Below, one piece after another: positions 30,136-41,237 of a DNA stretch of 64,000 bases; within the stretch, counting starts at the first letter, position 1, and each line of letters starts with the position of its first letter. Source of the stretch: Chitinophagaceae bacterium (lineage in GTDB: Bacteria; Bacteroidota; Bacteroidia; Chitinophagales; Chitinophagaceae). The notes beneath the pieces are model-generated. The model saw only the letters and a list, made by a program, of their open reading frames with translations, did not search any database and had not been told where the DNA came from. Made by a program: the position numbers and the translations under genes. The DNA is taken from positions 41,713 to 105,712 of the forward strand of contig CANBSH010000002.1 of NCBI GenBank assembly GCA_947372105.1, in the 5' to 3' direction.

Positions 30136-31122
30136 TTGCAAACGTCAAAACAAAATTTAAGAATACAGTTTTTTGTCACCAGTCTGAGCATCATTCTGTT
30201 TGTATTAAAATTTGTGGCCTATTTTATGACGCACTCTTTGTCTGTATTATCAGATGCGTTAGAAAGTATTGTGAATGTATTGGCTGGTATCATTGGTTTA
30301 TATAGTTTATATGTGGCTTCTAAACCAAAAGATAAAGAACATCCATATGGACATGGTAAAGCCGAATTTATATCTGCTGCATTTGAAGGGAGTTTAATTA
30401 TCACCGCAGGCTGTATCATTTTATACGAATCCATTGATACTTTTTTTGATCCCAAACCATTACATGATTTGGATAATGGTATTTGGGTATTATTAATTAC
30501 GGCTGTTTTAAATATGGCAGCCGGGTTATTTGCAAAAGCCTTGGGTAAAAAAAATAAATCACTAGCACTAACGTCAAGTGGGCAACATTTATTAATTGAT
30601 AGCTACACCACTTATGCAGTTGTTGTTGGAATTGGATTAGTCATATATACAGGATACAAATGGATAGATGTAACTATTGCGATTTTTATGGGTTTATGGA
30701 TTATATATAATGGATATAAAATTATTAGAGAATCTTTAGCGGGCATAATGGATGAAGCAGATATGGCTTTGTTAGAAGAAGTAATTACGGAATTAAATTT
30801 ATCAAGAGCAGTGCAATGGATAGACTTGCATAACTTAAGAGTGATTAAGTATGGCGCCTTAATGCATATTGATTGTCATTTGACTGTGCCTTGGTATTAT
30901 AATGTGAATGAGGCGCATGGAGCAGTAGACGGATTTACACAGTTAATCAAAAATAAATTTGGAGATAGTGTTGAATTTTTTGTGCACACCGATGGTTGTA
31001 TGCCATTTAGTTGTCCTATATGCACTATGGAAAATTGCGAAAAAAGAAAATCCCCTTTTCAAGAAAAATTAAATTGGTCTCTTGAAAACGTATTATCAGA
31101 TTTAAAACATCAATTAAAATAA
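30136..31122 (+). CDS. Cation diffusion facilitator transporter
   Basis: 328 aa; SLSVLSDALESIVNVLAG and KDKEHPYGHGKAEFIS motifs; TTG start. Confidence 0.9.
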   Translation: MQTSKQNLRIQFFVTSLSIILFVLKFVAYFMTHSLSVLSDALESIVNVLAGIIGLYSLYVASKPKDKEHPYGHGKAEFISAAFEGSLIITAGCIILYESIDTFFDPKPLHDLDNGIWVLLITAVLNMAAGLFAKALGKKNKSLALTSSGQHLLIDSYTTYAVVVGIGLVIYTGYKWIDVTIAIFMGLWIIYNGYKIIRESLAGIMDEADMALLEEVITELNLSRAVQWIDLHNLRVIKYGALMHIDCHLTVPWYYNVNEAHGAVDGFTQLIKNKFGDSVEFFVHTDGCMPFSCPICTMENCEKRKSPFQEKLNWSLENVLSDLKHQLK

Positions 31123-31128
31123 ATTAAG

Positions 31129-32496
31129 ATGCAGGCTTGGAAAAATTATCAAGAAGAAAACAAGGATCGTTTTTTAAACGAGTTATTAGACTTATTAAGA
31201 ATTCCTAGTGTTAGTGCAAAGTCGGAACATAATGCAGATATGTTGGCTTGCGCAAAAGCAGTAGAGCAATCATTAAAAAATGCGGGGGCACCAGTGACTA
31301 AAATATATGTAACAGCAGGTCATCCTATTGTGTATGCTGAAATTATCACAGACCCTAGCTTACCTACTGTTTTAGTATATGGACACTATGATGTACAACC
31401 TGCCGATCCTTTAGAACTATGGAAAAGCGGTCCCTTTGAACCAACCATTATAGATGGAAAAATATTTGCACGTGGATCATGTGATGACAAAGGACAATTT
31501 TATATGCATGTAAAAGCTTTGGAGATCATGACCCAAACAAAATCATTGTGCACGAATATTAAATTCATCATTGAAGGAGAGGAAGAAATTGGAAGTCCAA
31601 ACCTTGCTGATTTTGTAAAGTCACATACCGATTTGTTAAAGGCAGATGTGATATTAATTAGTGATACTGCCATGATTAGCATGGACAACCCATCCATTGA
31701 TATTGGGGTACGCGGATTAAGTTATATTGAAGTAGAAGTCACCGGACCAAATCGTGATTTACATAGTGGTGTTTATGGAGGCGCGGTTGCTAATCCTATT
31801 ACCATTTTATCTAAAATGATTGCCGCTTGTCATGATGAAAATAATCATATAACCATTCCTGGATTTTATGATGATGTGATAGCCTCTACAACAGCAGAAA
31901 GAACCAAAATGGCCGAAGCTCCCTTTGATGAATCAGAATTTAAAGAGGATTTAGGCATTGGGCAAGTTTGGGGGGAGAAAGGATATAGTACCAACGAACG
32001 CACTGGCATTCGACCTACATTAGAAGTGAATGGAATATGGGGTGGTTATACAGGCGAAGGAGCGAAAACCGTATTGCCTTCTAAAGCTTTTGCAAAAATT
32101 TCTTGTCGTTTGGTGCCTAATCAATCTTCGGCAAAAATTACTGAAATGGTATTGTCCTATTTCAAAAAAATAGCACCTGCACATGTAACAGTAAATGCTT
32201 TTGAACATCATGGAGGAGAACCTTATATCACACCTATCGATTCACATGAATACCAAAGTGCTGCGAAAGCTATTGCAACTACGTTTGGCAAAGAACCTAT
32301 TCCTGTAAGAGGGGGTGGCAGTATTCCTATTTGCTCTTTATTTGAAAAAGAATTAGGATTGAAAATTGTATTTATGGGCTTTGGTTTAGATAGTGATAAT
32401 TTACATAGCCCAAATGAAAAATTTGATATCGTAAATTTTTATAAGGGCATTGAAACCATTCCCTACTTTCATCAATACTTTGCAGAAAAAAAATAG
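31129..32496 (+). CDS. M20-family dipeptidase
   Basis: VYGHYDVQPADPLELWKSGPFEP; ARGSCDDKGQFYMHVKA; EGEEEIGSPNL. Confidence 0.93.
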   Translation: MQAWKNYQEENKDRFLNELLDLLRIPSVSAKSEHNADMLACAKAVEQSLKNAGAPVTKIYVTAGHPIVYAEIITDPSLPTVLVYGHYDVQPADPLELWKSGPFEPTIIDGKIFARGSCDDKGQFYMHVKALEIMTQTKSLCTNIKFIIEGEEEIGSPNLADFVKSHTDLLKADVILISDTAMISMDNPSIDIGVRGLSYIEVEVTGPNRDLHSGVYGGAVANPITILSKMIAACHDENNHITIPGFYDDVIASTTAERTKMAEAPFDESEFKEDLGIGQVWGEKGYSTNERTGIRPTLEVNGIWGGYTGEGAKTVLPSKAFAKISCRLVPNQSSAKITEMVLSYFKKIAPAHVTVNAFEHHGGEPYITPIDSHEYQSAAKAIATTFGKEPIPVRGGGSIPICSLFEKELGLKIVFMGFGLDSDNLHSPNEKFDIVNFYKGIETIPYFHQYFAEKK

Positions 32497-32499
32497 TGC

Positions 32500-32907
32500 A
32501 TGAAGGCAGAGGCTGGAAATACAAAAAAAGAAACAGGTAAAGTACGTATAGATAAATACTTATGGTCTATTCGTGTCTTTAAAACAAGGTCTCAAGCCAC
32601 AGAAGCCATTGATAAAGGGAGAGTAAAGTTGAAAGGAGAAAATATTAAGCCTTCACGAAACGTGGTGGTGGGTGATGTATACGAAGCAAGGACAGAACAT
32701 AAAAACTGGACGCTTCGTGTGACTCAATTACTTGAATCTCGCATGGCATATGCGGAAGCCATCAAATATTATGAGGATTTATCCCCTATTGAAGAAAAAG
32801 AAAGAATCAATATGGTAGCGGCTTCCTTCCAAACCGGAAAAAGGTTAAGTAAAGTAGGTCGACCTACTAAAAAAAATCGACGCGAATTAGGCAATTTTCT
32901 TGACTAG
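32500..32907 (+). CDS. S4 RNA-binding domain protein (Hsp15-like)
   Basis: VRIDKYLWSIRVFKTRSQATEAIDKGRVKLKGENIKPSRNV. Confidence 0.88.
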   Translation: MKAEAGNTKKETGKVRIDKYLWSIRVFKTRSQATEAIDKGRVKLKGENIKPSRNVVVGDVYEARTEHKNWTLRVTQLLESRMAYAEAIKYYEDLSPIEEKERINMVAASFQTGKRLSKVGRPTKKNRRELGNFLD

Positions 32908-32915
32908 ACTTGTTT

Positions 32916-32923
32916 TATATTTG
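32916..32923 (+). promoter_or_regulatory. Putative -7 element TATATTTG of trmD, 4 nt before ATG
   Basis: Matches TAnnTTTG; ATG at 32928. Confidence 0.6.
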
Positions 32924-32927
32924 CCTT

Positions 32928-33608
32928 ATGACAATCGAAATTATTTGTGCCGTTCCTGAATTATTACAAAGCCCTTTTGAGCATAGTATTATGAAGCGTG
33001 CGCAAGAACGCGGATTGCTATCTCTTAAAATACATTCCCTTCGTAAGTGGGCGATTAATAAACACGGCCAAATTGATGATTATCAATATGGCGGGGGTGC
33101 AGGTATGGTGATGATGTGCGAGCCCTTAGCCAATGCAATTGACGAATTACAGCAAGAAGGAAAATTTGATGAAATAATTTTCATGACCCCGGATGGAAAA
33201 ACTTTTGACCAAAAGCAAACCAATAGTTTATCCTTAAAAAACAGAATACTTATTATTTGCGGTCATTATAAAGGAATAGATCAACGCATTCGTGATTTAT
33301 ACGTAACCCTGGAAATATCAATAGGCGACTATGTTTTGAGTGGAGGTGAATTAGCTGCCGCCGTTATTGTGGACGCCATTGGTCGTGTCATTCCAGGTGT
33401 CATTAATGATGAGACCTCAGCACTCACCGATTCTTTTCAAGACAATTTATTAGCGCCCCCTGTATATTCTAGACCCGCCGAATTTAGAGGTTTAGAAGTA
33501 CCCCCAGTTTTACTCACAGGAGACCCCAAAAAAGTGGAACAATGGCGCCTAGAACAAGCCTTGGCGAGAACCAAGGAACGCAGACCTGATATTTTGGACA
33601 AAGAATAA
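32928..33608 (+). CDS. trmD: tRNA (guanine37-N1)-methyltransferase
   Basis: Start trimmed to MTIEIICAVPELLQSPFEHSIMKRAQ; ISIGDYVLSGGELAA motif. Confidence 0.96.
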   Translation: MTIEIICAVPELLQSPFEHSIMKRAQERGLLSLKIHSLRKWAINKHGQIDDYQYGGGAGMVMMCEPLANAIDELQQEGKFDEIIFMTPDGKTFDQKQTNSLSLKNRILIICGHYKGIDQRIRDLYVTLEISIGDYVLSGGELAAAVIVDAIGRVIPGVINDETSALTDSFQDNLLAPPVYSRPAEFRGLEVPPVLLTGDPKKVEQWRLEQALARTKERRPDILDKE

Positions 33609-33696
33609 CCTTCTGTCCTTTATTATTGCCATTTTCACCTATCTAAGCCAAATATTTAATAAGTTCGATGATATTTGCAGCACTTTAACTTAAAAA

Positions 33697-35919
33697 ATGA
33701 TTCATCGTTTCCTGCTTGCTTTTTTATTAATTATTACGGGGACTTCTATAGGAGTGGCTCAAAATATTTCTGATTTTCAGAAACAATTTCAATTAAACAT
33801 CACGGCAACGAGTACCGAAATAAAAATTGATGGTTTATTAGAAGAGCCAATTTGGAAAACGGCTCAAAAAGTAAGCATTGATAATAAAAAATATCCCAAT
33901 AATATTGGCAAGCCTCAACAAGCAACTGAAGCCATGTGCACTTTTGATGATAAAAATATGTATTTCGCATTCATTGTACATAGTAAAGGGGATCAACTTA
34001 TTAAAAGTTTAAAAAGAGATGTTGGATATGAAGGTAGTGACGGAATCTCTATTGTATTGGATCCTTTAAACCAAAAAACAAATGGATTCTTTTTTGTATT
34101 GACCGCTTCCAATGTTCAGTCCGAAGATCAGTTATCATCTAGTAGCGAAGATAAACCAAGCTGGAGCTGGGATACGAGATGGTATTCTGCTACAAAAATA
34201 TATGAAGACTATTGGATTGCAGAAATTGCTATCCCCTTTAAATCATTAAGATATAATGAACTCCAAACTGTTTGGGGCATTAATTTTTTGAGGGCCGATT
34301 TTAAGTCCAATGAATACAATTGTTGGACTAGAGTGGTTCCCACTTTTCATTCCTATGATTTAGGATATACTGGCATGGTAACTTTCCCTAGCAAATTGCC
34401 TCCCAATAACAATAATATTATTTTACAGCCATTCGTCACAGGTAATGCCACTCAAGACCATGAAAGTGCCAATGCACATGGAGGTACAGGGAATGCAGGT
34501 TTTGATGCAAAATTCACATTGAATTCGTCTTTGAATATGGATGTTACAGTCAACCCTGATTTTTCACAAGTAGAAATAGATCAACAAGTCACCAACCTCA
34601 CTCGTTTCAATATTTTTCTTCCTGAAAAAAGAAATTTTTTCATGGAAAATTCAGACTTGTTTGCTGGATTTGGAAATCCCCTTTACAAGCCATTTTATTC
34701 TAGGACAATTGGATTAGATAAAGAGGGAAATCAAATCCCCATCCTATTAGGAGCAAGATTATCGGGTAATTTATCGCCCACTGTAAGAATAGGTTTAATG
34801 AATATGCAAACTGGGAAAAAAGGCGATTATTCTCCCGAAAATTTCACTGCTTTTACAATGCAAAAAAGATTTTGGGCTCGGTCTGTAATTAAAGGCTACT
34901 TTTTAAATAGAGAAAACTTTATTTCAGAAGAAAAAGCGGCCATGAACCCATTGGACCGATTTGGTCGCAATGCAGGTGTCAGTTTTAATTATACGAATAG
35001 TGATGGCACTAAAAATGTAGAAGTCAATTATCATCATTCTATCAAACCAACTATTCAAAATCAAAATGGGTATGTGGATGCCAGCATTACTAGAACCATC
35101 AAAAACACAACTTATACTGCCTACGTAGGTAATGTGGGAAAGAATTATTACACCGACATGGGATATGTGCAACGCATTGAAAACTACGATGCCATAAGAG
35201 ATACGGTGATACGACAAGGTTATAAAAATTTATTTGGCAACATATCTCATAAAATATTTTTCGAAAAGGGGCCTATAGGTAGGATTCAGTTTAATTTGGA
35301 AGAACTAGTTAATTTTACTCCTGACAATACGTTCAATGAAAATGAATTAAATTTTAGAGCAAGTTTGGAAATGAAAAATTCATCTGGCTTGAGTTTACAA
35401 AGCTCCAGTAATAATTTGAATTTACTATTTCCTACACAACCTGCAGATGGCAAGCCTTTACCTATTGGGACCTATCAATACACAAATTATAATTTGATGT
35501 ATTTCTCCGATATGCGAAAACTTTTTAGTTACCGCGTGGGGGTATTTGCTGGAGAATATTACAATGGAACGGTGCATGGCTGGGGAGCAGGTATTAATTG
35601 GCGCAAACAACCACGCTTAAATATTGATATTAATTTTCAACTCAATGAAATTAGTTTGCCTCATCCCTATGGCTCTGCAAAGTTATTGTTAATCGCTCCC
35701 AAGATAGAATACAACTTTAACACTAAACTATTCTGGACTAGCTTCATACAATACAATACACAAAGCAATAACTTTAACATTAATAGTAGATTACAGTATA
35801 GATATCGACCTATGAGTGACTTCTATTTAGTATACACTGATAATTATTTTACTGATCCTTTATTCAAAAATAAAAATAGAGCGCTTATCTTTAAGTTCAG
35901 TTATTGGTTTAATTTATAA
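33697..35919 (+). CDS. DUF5916-type protein with CBM9-like N-terminal domain and beta-barrel-like C-terminus
   Basis: 740 aa; signal peptide; [47 protein letters not shown]. Confidence 0.83.
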   Translation: MIHRFLLAFLLIITGTSIGVAQNISDFQKQFQLNITATSTEIKIDGLLEEPIWKTAQKVSIDNKKYPNNIGKPQQATEAMCTFDDKNMYFAFIVHSKGDQLIKSLKRDVGYEGSDGISIVLDPLNQKTNGFFFVLTASNVQSEDQLSSSSEDKPSWSWDTRWYSATKIYEDYWIAEIAIPFKSLRYNELQTVWGINFLRADFKSNEYNCWTRVVPTFHSYDLGYTGMVTFPSKLPPNNNNIILQPFVTGNATQDHESANAHGGTGNAGFDAKFTLNSSLNMDVTVNPDFSQVEIDQQVTNLTRFNIFLPEKRNFFMENSDLFAGFGNPLYKPFYSRTIGLDKEGNQIPILLGARLSGNLSPTVRIGLMNMQTGKKGDYSPENFTAFTMQKRFWARSVIKGYFLNRENFISEEKAAMNPLDRFGRNAGVSFNYTNSDGTKNVEVNYHHSIKPTIQNQNGYVDASITRTIKNTTYTAYVGNVGKNYYTDMGYVQRIENYDAIRDTVIRQGYKNLFGNISHKIFFEKGPIGRIQFNLEELVNFTPDNTFNENELNFRASLEMKNSSGLSLQSSSNNLNLLFPTQPADGKPLPIGTYQYTNYNLMYFSDMRKLFSYRVGVFAGEYYNGTVHGWGAGINWRKQPRLNIDINFQLNEISLPHPYGSAKLLLIAPKIEYNFNTKLFWTSFIQYNTQSNNFNINSRLQYRYRPMSDFYLVYTDNYFTDPLFKNKNRALIFKFSYWFNL

Positions 35920-35932
35920 TAAACCCCACCCC

Positions 35933-37567
35933 ATGAGTGCTCAGTTTACGGTTACTGGACAATATGTAGACATATTAGGCAAAAAGATTTTCCCGGCAAT
36001 GGTGACTGTCAAAGACGGAATCATTGCAAGTGTTACCCACTGCGAGGAAGCAACCAATCATTATATATTACCAGGTTTTATAGATAGTCATGTACATATT
36101 GAAAGCAGTATGTTAATCCCAAGTTCTTTTGCAAGGTTGGCAGTGACGCATGGCACAATTGGTACGATTAGTGACCCCCATGAAATAGCGAATGTTTGTG
36201 GGATAGAAGGCGTTTATTATATGATTGAGAATGGGAAAAAAGTTCCATTTCATTTTTTCTTTGGAGCACCCAGTTGTGTGCCAGCAACTAATTTTGAAAC
36301 AGCAGGTGCTGCTATAGATAGTGAACAAATAAAAAACTTACTTGCATCAGAAGATATTTATTATTTAAGTGAAATGATGAATTTCCCAGGAGTGTTGTAT
36401 GAAGAGGAGGAAGTGATGAAAAAAATAAGAGCCGCACATAAATCAGGGAAACCTGTGGATGGTCATGCTCCTGGATTAAGAGGCGAAGAAGCTAAAAAAT
36501 ATATTGAAGCAGGAATAAGTACCGATCACGAATGTTTTACAATCGAGGAAGCCATAGATAAATTAAGCTATGGCATGAAAATATTAATTAGAGAAGGAAG
36601 TGCGGCTAAAAATTTTGAAGCTTTACATGAATTAATTGATGATCATCCTAGCATGATGATGTTATGTAGTGATGATAAGCACCCCGACAGTTTACTAGAG
36701 GGTCATATCAATCAATTATGTGCGCGCGCCGTAGCAAAAGGGTTGGATGTATTTAATGTATTAAGAGCGGCTTGTATCAATCCAGTAATACATTATTCCC
36801 TACCCACAGGAAAAGTGCAGCCTAATGATTCTGCCAACTTTATAGTGGTCAAAGATTTAGTGAACTTTGAAGTAACACAAACTTATATTCAAGGAAACTT
36901 AGTGGCAGAAAACGGAATAAGCTTAATTCCACATATTGAAGAAGGTGCTATTAATCAATTTAACGCGACATCTATTCAAGGAAAGGACCTGAGCCTATCT
37001 GTCAATGAATATCCTACACAAAATGGAAATATCCCAGTCATTGAAGCCATCGATGGACAATTAATTACCCATTGCTTATGGATGCCCCCCACTATTGAAA
37101 ATGAATTTTTAGTGTCCAATACACAAACCGATATTTTAAAAATCGTAGTTTATAATAGATATTTTAATGCACCTCCTAAAATCGCTTTCATTAAAAATTT
37201 TGGGTTTCAAGAAGGAGCCATTGCTTCAACAGTAGCACATGATAGTCATAATATTATTGCGGTGGGAGTAGATGATGAGAGTATAGCGATAGCCATCAAT
37301 TTAGTGATTCAGGAAAAAGGCGGTGTCAGCTGTGTTTCATCCCATGATGAAAAAGTATTGGGCCTGCCTGTGGCTGGATTAATGAGCAATGAAGATCCTT
37401 ATGAAGTAGCAGCCAATTATACCATTATTGATAAGATGTCCAAACAACTTGGAAGTTCTTTGGGGTCTCCCTTTATGACACTGAGTTTCATGGCATTATT
37501 AGTAATTCCGCATTTGAAATTAAGTGACAAAGGATTGTTTGATGGAGATCAGTTTAAATTATATTAA
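35933..37567 (+). CDS. ade: Adenine deaminase
   Basis: [52 protein letters not shown]. Confidence 0.94.
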   Translation: MSAQFTVTGQYVDILGKKIFPAMVTVKDGIIASVTHCEEATNHYILPGFIDSHVHIESSMLIPSSFARLAVTHGTIGTISDPHEIANVCGIEGVYYMIENGKKVPFHFFFGAPSCVPATNFETAGAAIDSEQIKNLLASEDIYYLSEMMNFPGVLYEEEEVMKKIRAAHKSGKPVDGHAPGLRGEEAKKYIEAGISTDHECFTIEEAIDKLSYGMKILIREGSAAKNFEALHELIDDHPSMMMLCSDDKHPDSLLEGHINQLCARAVAKGLDVFNVLRAACINPVIHYSLPTGKVQPNDSANFIVVKDLVNFEVTQTYIQGNLVAENGISLIPHIEEGAINQFNATSIQGKDLSLSVNEYPTQNGNIPVIEAIDGQLITHCLWMPPTIENEFLVSNTQTDILKIVVYNRYFNAPPKIAFIKNFGFQEGAIASTVAHDSHNIIAVGVDDESIAIAINLVIQEKGGVSCVSSHDEKVLGLPVAGLMSNEDPYEVAANYTIIDKMSKQLGSSLGSPFMTLSFMALLVIPHLKLSDKGLFDGDQFKLY

Positions 37568-37600
37568 ATTTGGATAGAAGAATTAAATTTGGATGGAAGA
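37563..37600 (+). repeat. Two tandem 19-bp units (1 mismatch)
   Basis: ATTAAATTTGGATAGAAGA / ATTAAATTTGGATGGAAGA, spanning the ade stop codon. Confidence 0.8.
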
Positions 37601-37631
37601 AATTGAGTTTTAAAAAAATAATGAGCATTTT

Positions 37632-38285
37632 ATGGTACATCATTTAAGCGAGCAACATAGTTTACTTAGTAATTGGATAGCAGAAATTAGAGATGTATCT
37701 ATACAAAAAGATAGGATGCGTTTTAGAAGAAATATAGAACGTATTGGTGAAGTCATTGCATATGAAATGAGTAAGGGCTTCGCAAGTAATATAAACCCTA
37801 CTACTACGCCATTAGGTATTCATCATTCTAAAGTATTAGCAGAACAACCCGTCATAGCTACCGTATTAAGAGCAGGCTTACCCTTGCATCAAGGCATGTT
37901 GAATTATTTTGACAAAGCCGACAATGCATTTATATCAGCTTATCGCAAACATCATCCCGATGGCAGTTTTGAAATTAGTATTGAATATTTGAGTTGCCCC
38001 AACTTAAACAATCGTATTTTAATTGTAGCAGATCCCATGTTAGCTACTGGCGCCTCTTTAGTGGAGACCATTCTTGCAATTACTAAAACTCAAAAACCTA
38101 AGGAAATTCATATTGCAGTAGCCATAGCGAGCAAAAAAGGAATTGAAGCCGTAGAAGCCGCATTGGGTAAGGATATCCCTATTTGGTGTGGTGATATTGA
38201 CGACACTTTAAACGACAAAAGCTATATCATACCTGGCTTGGGTGATGCAGGGGACCTAGCTTATGGGACGAAAATGCAATCCTAA
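37632..38285 (+). CDS. upp: Uracil phosphoribosyltransferase
   Basis: VLRAGLPLHQGML; LIVADPMLATGASLVETI. Confidence 0.93.
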   Translation: MVHHLSEQHSLLSNWIAEIRDVSIQKDRMRFRRNIERIGEVIAYEMSKGFASNINPTTTPLGIHHSKVLAEQPVIATVLRAGLPLHQGMLNYFDKADNAFISAYRKHHPDGSFEISIEYLSCPNLNNRILIVADPMLATGASLVETILAITKTQKPKEIHIAVAIASKKGIEAVEAALGKDIPIWCGDIDDTLNDKSYIIPGLGDAGDLAYGTKMQS

Positions 38286-38321
38286 ATAGGGACTTCGTAT
38301 CTTTAATGCAAAACCAGCCCC

Positions 38322-39083
38322 TTGTTAAAGGAACTCATTTTATCTATTCGAGCTTATTTTTTAGCACATCGTTTTATTCTGCAACATAAATTGTGGAAAT
38401 GGATGATTGTCCCAGGTATTATTTATGCCATCTTATTTATAGTAGGCATGAATTATTTTGGAGCGACTTCAAGTAACTTTATTGAGTGGATTATATTACG
38501 TACAGGATTAAAGACATGGTTAGATAGTATTAGCAGTGATTGGCTAGGATTTTTTATTACTATGGGGAGCTTCTGGCTATGGTTTACTTTGTTTCTTTTT
38601 TACTTCGCTTTATTTAAGTATTTATTCTTGCTATTATTTTCCCCCTTCTTTTCGTATTTGCATTTAAAAATAGATGCCATACAAAAAAACGAGCCTTTTG
38701 TATTTGATAGAGATGCCTATAGAAAATTGATAAGACGTGCGTTATTATTAAATGTAACCAACCTTCTTTGGCAAACTGTTTATTTAATACCTATCGTTGT
38801 TTTTTGCTCTATTCCTTTAATAGGCTGGTTTACACCCATTTTCACCATACTAATGGAATGTTATTTTTTAGGCTATGGCATGTTGGATTATGGATTAGCG
38901 ACCGAAAAGAAAAGCAAAATTGCTTCCGCCACCTACGTTGGAAATCATAAGGGATTACCTATAGGAAACGGAATAATTTTTTATGTCATGCATTTATTGC
39001 CTATCATTGGATGGATGACAGCTCCTTTTTATGCACTCATTGCGGCTCATCTAAATACTCAAGAAGTAAAAGACAATAACTAA
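38322..39083 (+). CDS. EI24 domain-containing membrane protein
   Basis: 253 aa multi-TM; ECYFLGYGMLDYGLA-like motif; TTG start because an in-frame stop lies just upstream. Confidence 0.75.
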   Translation: MLKELILSIRAYFLAHRFILQHKLWKWMIVPGIIYAILFIVGMNYFGATSSNFIEWIILRTGLKTWLDSISSDWLGFFITMGSFWLWFTLFLFYFALFKYLFLLLFSPFFSYLHLKIDAIQKNEPFVFDRDAYRKLIRRALLLNVTNLLWQTVYLIPIVVFCSIPLIGWFTPIFTILMECYFLGYGMLDYGLATEKKSKIASATYVGNHKGLPIGNGIIFYVMHLLPIIGWMTAPFYALIAAHLNTQEVKDNN

Positions 39084-39790
39084 TGACACTCGGAAAAGTA
39101 TATTTACTGCCCATGCTCTTGCATGAAGAAGGTTGGGAAAGCATCCCAGCTGGCACTTTACAATGGATACAGCAATGTGACGCTTTTTTTGCAGAGAATG
39201 AAAAAACCACACGCCGATATTTTAAAAAAATTTGGAAGGAAATGGTGATTGATAATTATGCATGGCATTCTATACATAAAGTAGAGCAAGCCCAAATTCA
39301 GATATTCACTCAATTACTGCAAGAAGGAAAAAATATTGGAATCATTTCAGAAGCAGGATGTGCGGGCATTGCCGATCCAGGTCAACAATTAGTAGCCGCA
39401 GCACAAAATATGGGCGCGATTGTAAAGCCATATGTAGCGCCCTCTTCCCTACTTTTAGCCTTGATGGCAAGTGGCATGAATGGCCAATTATTTCAGTTTC
39501 ATGGTTATCTCCCTATTGATGCTTTAGAAAGAAAGAAAAAAATTCAAGCATTAGAAGCAGATACCAAACAAAGAGGATGTACGCAAATCTTTATTGAAAC
39601 TCCGTATCGTAATAATCAATTACTAGAAGCCTTACTTCAAAATTTACATCCCACTACAAAAATTTGTATAGGGGTTGAAATCACAGGACCTTCCGAAACC
39701 ATTCAAACTGCAACAGCGAGTCATTGGAAAAACAATTTGCCTGATTTGCATAAAAAATTAGTGGTGTTTTTAATTGGAGCAGTTAGTTAG
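39083..39790 (+). CDS. SAM-dependent methyltransferase, tetrapyrrole methylase fold (RsmI-like)
   Basis: GIISEAGCAGIADPGQQLVAAA; FIETPYRNNQLLEALL. Confidence 0.87.
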   Translation: MTLGKVYLLPMLLHEEGWESIPAGTLQWIQQCDAFFAENEKTTRRYFKKIWKEMVIDNYAWHSIHKVEQAQIQIFTQLLQEGKNIGIISEAGCAGIADPGQQLVAAAQNMGAIVKPYVAPSSLLLALMASGMNGQLFQFHGYLPIDALERKKKIQALEADTKQRGCTQIFIETPYRNNQLLEALLQNLHPTTKICIGVEITGPSETIQTATASHWKNNLPDLHKKLVVFLIGAVS

Positions 39791-39885
39791 ATTGTTAATT
39801 GATCGTTTAATTATTTAGTTACAGAATAACCTTTCTCCGTATTTACCGAAATTTTTATTTTCTAAATTAAGGTTAGCATTCCTGA

Positions 39886-41181
39886 ATGGAAAAATCCCTA
39901 GCGCATTGGAGAGCAGAGCATCCTTTGTTATTTGTATCCATGGCTATATGTATTGGATTACTCCTTCAATATTACGCAGCTAATCAAGGTTTTATAGTCA
40001 CTCCGCTAAAATCCTGTAGCATTATGGTATTCAGCTTAATAGCCTATTATACAAACGAAAAGTATAACCCGCATTTTCAATGGCAAGGAATATTTATTAT
40101 TGTGATTATGATTGTTTGGGGCTTTTGTATGGGAAGTACCCTTCCCTCGTCTATCCCCCAATTTAAATTACATAATACTACCTCCTCTTATTGGATTGCT
40201 TCTGAACTTCCTTTTATTAAAAATCTAAGAGAGGCGATGATTCAAAAAATGAATTTATATATTATCACTAAGGAGGAAAGTGGTTTTGCGCAAGCCTTAT
40301 TATTGGGCGTTAAATCAAGTTTAGATAAAAATATTTTAATAGCCTATTTGCAATTAGGTATCATACATATTATTGCCATTAGCGGAATGCATATTGACTT
40401 AATATTTAAAAGTGTACTTAAATTAACGCAATGGAAACCTCAGCATAGCATATTCAAATGGTTGGAACTCATTTTATTGTTAGGTGGGGTATGGACTTAC
40501 ACACTAATTGCATTTGCAAGTGCTTCCATAGTGCGAGCCAGTATATTTTTTAGTATTTATTTGATAGGTCGTTTTTTCAATCAACCTAGGTATACTTTAA
40601 ATTGTATCGCTGGAGGATTATTAATGATGCTCCTATGGGATAGTAAAAGTGGATCACAAATTGGACTTCAATTATCCTATGCAGCAGTAGTGGGAATTTA
40701 TTTGTTTCACCCACTGCTTCAAAAACTAGTACCCATGGACAACGTCTTATTAACCATGATATGGAGTAGTTTTTCCATCAGTTTCGCAGCTCAGCTAACA
40801 ACATTACCCCTTCTCCTGTATCATTTTCATCAAATCTCGCCTATCATTCTAGTCAGTAATTTCATTATAGTCCCTTTAAGTAACTTATTACTTTATGCAT
40901 TATTGATTTTCATCATCTCTCCTTCCATTTGGAATATTCCCCCAATTTTAGGGAATGGAATACAATATTATATTCATGGGCTCAATAGGGGGATATTGTT
41001 TTTTTACGAAAAAGGAATGGGGAATACATTGTACTCTAAATGGGATAGTCCTCAAGTTTGCTTGTACTATTTATGCCTTTTGGGGCTGTATTTATGGTGG
41101 CATCAAGCCAAAGCCAGGTATCTATTGTATATACTAGGCATCGTTGTAGTATTCCAGTTTATAAAGTTATTCAGTTCTTGA
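39886..41181 (+). CDS. ComEC/Rec2-family competence protein (short)
   Basis: 431 aa; AISGMHIDLIFK; multi-TM; no C-terminal metallo-beta-lactamase-like domain before stop. Confidence 0.83.
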   Translation: MEKSLAHWRAEHPLLFVSMAICIGLLLQYYAANQGFIVTPLKSCSIMVFSLIAYYTNEKYNPHFQWQGIFIIVIMIVWGFCMGSTLPSSIPQFKLHNTTSSYWIASELPFIKNLREAMIQKMNLYIITKEESGFAQALLLGVKSSLDKNILIAYLQLGIIHIIAISGMHIDLIFKSVLKLTQWKPQHSIFKWLELILLLGGVWTYTLIAFASASIVRASIFFSIYLIGRFFNQPRYTLNCIAGGLLMMLLWDSKSGSQIGLQLSYAAVVGIYLFHPLLQKLVPMDNVLLTMIWSSFSISFAAQLTTLPLLLYHFHQISPIILVSNFIIVPLSNLLLYALLIFIISPSIWNIPPILGNGIQYYIHGLNRGILFFYEKGMGNTLYSKWDSPQVCLYYLCLLGLYLWWHQAKARYLLYILGIVVVFQFIKLFSS

Positions 41182-41226
41182 TTTTTTTTGTGGAAAATGA
41201 GCAAAAAAATAAAATAGCAAAGCGCG

Positions 41227-41234
41227 TACCTTTG
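41227..41234 (+). promoter_or_regulatory. Putative -7 element TACCTTTG of purH, 3 nt before ATG
   Basis: Matches TAnnTTTG; ATG at 41238. Confidence 0.6.
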
Positions 41235-41237
41235 ACT

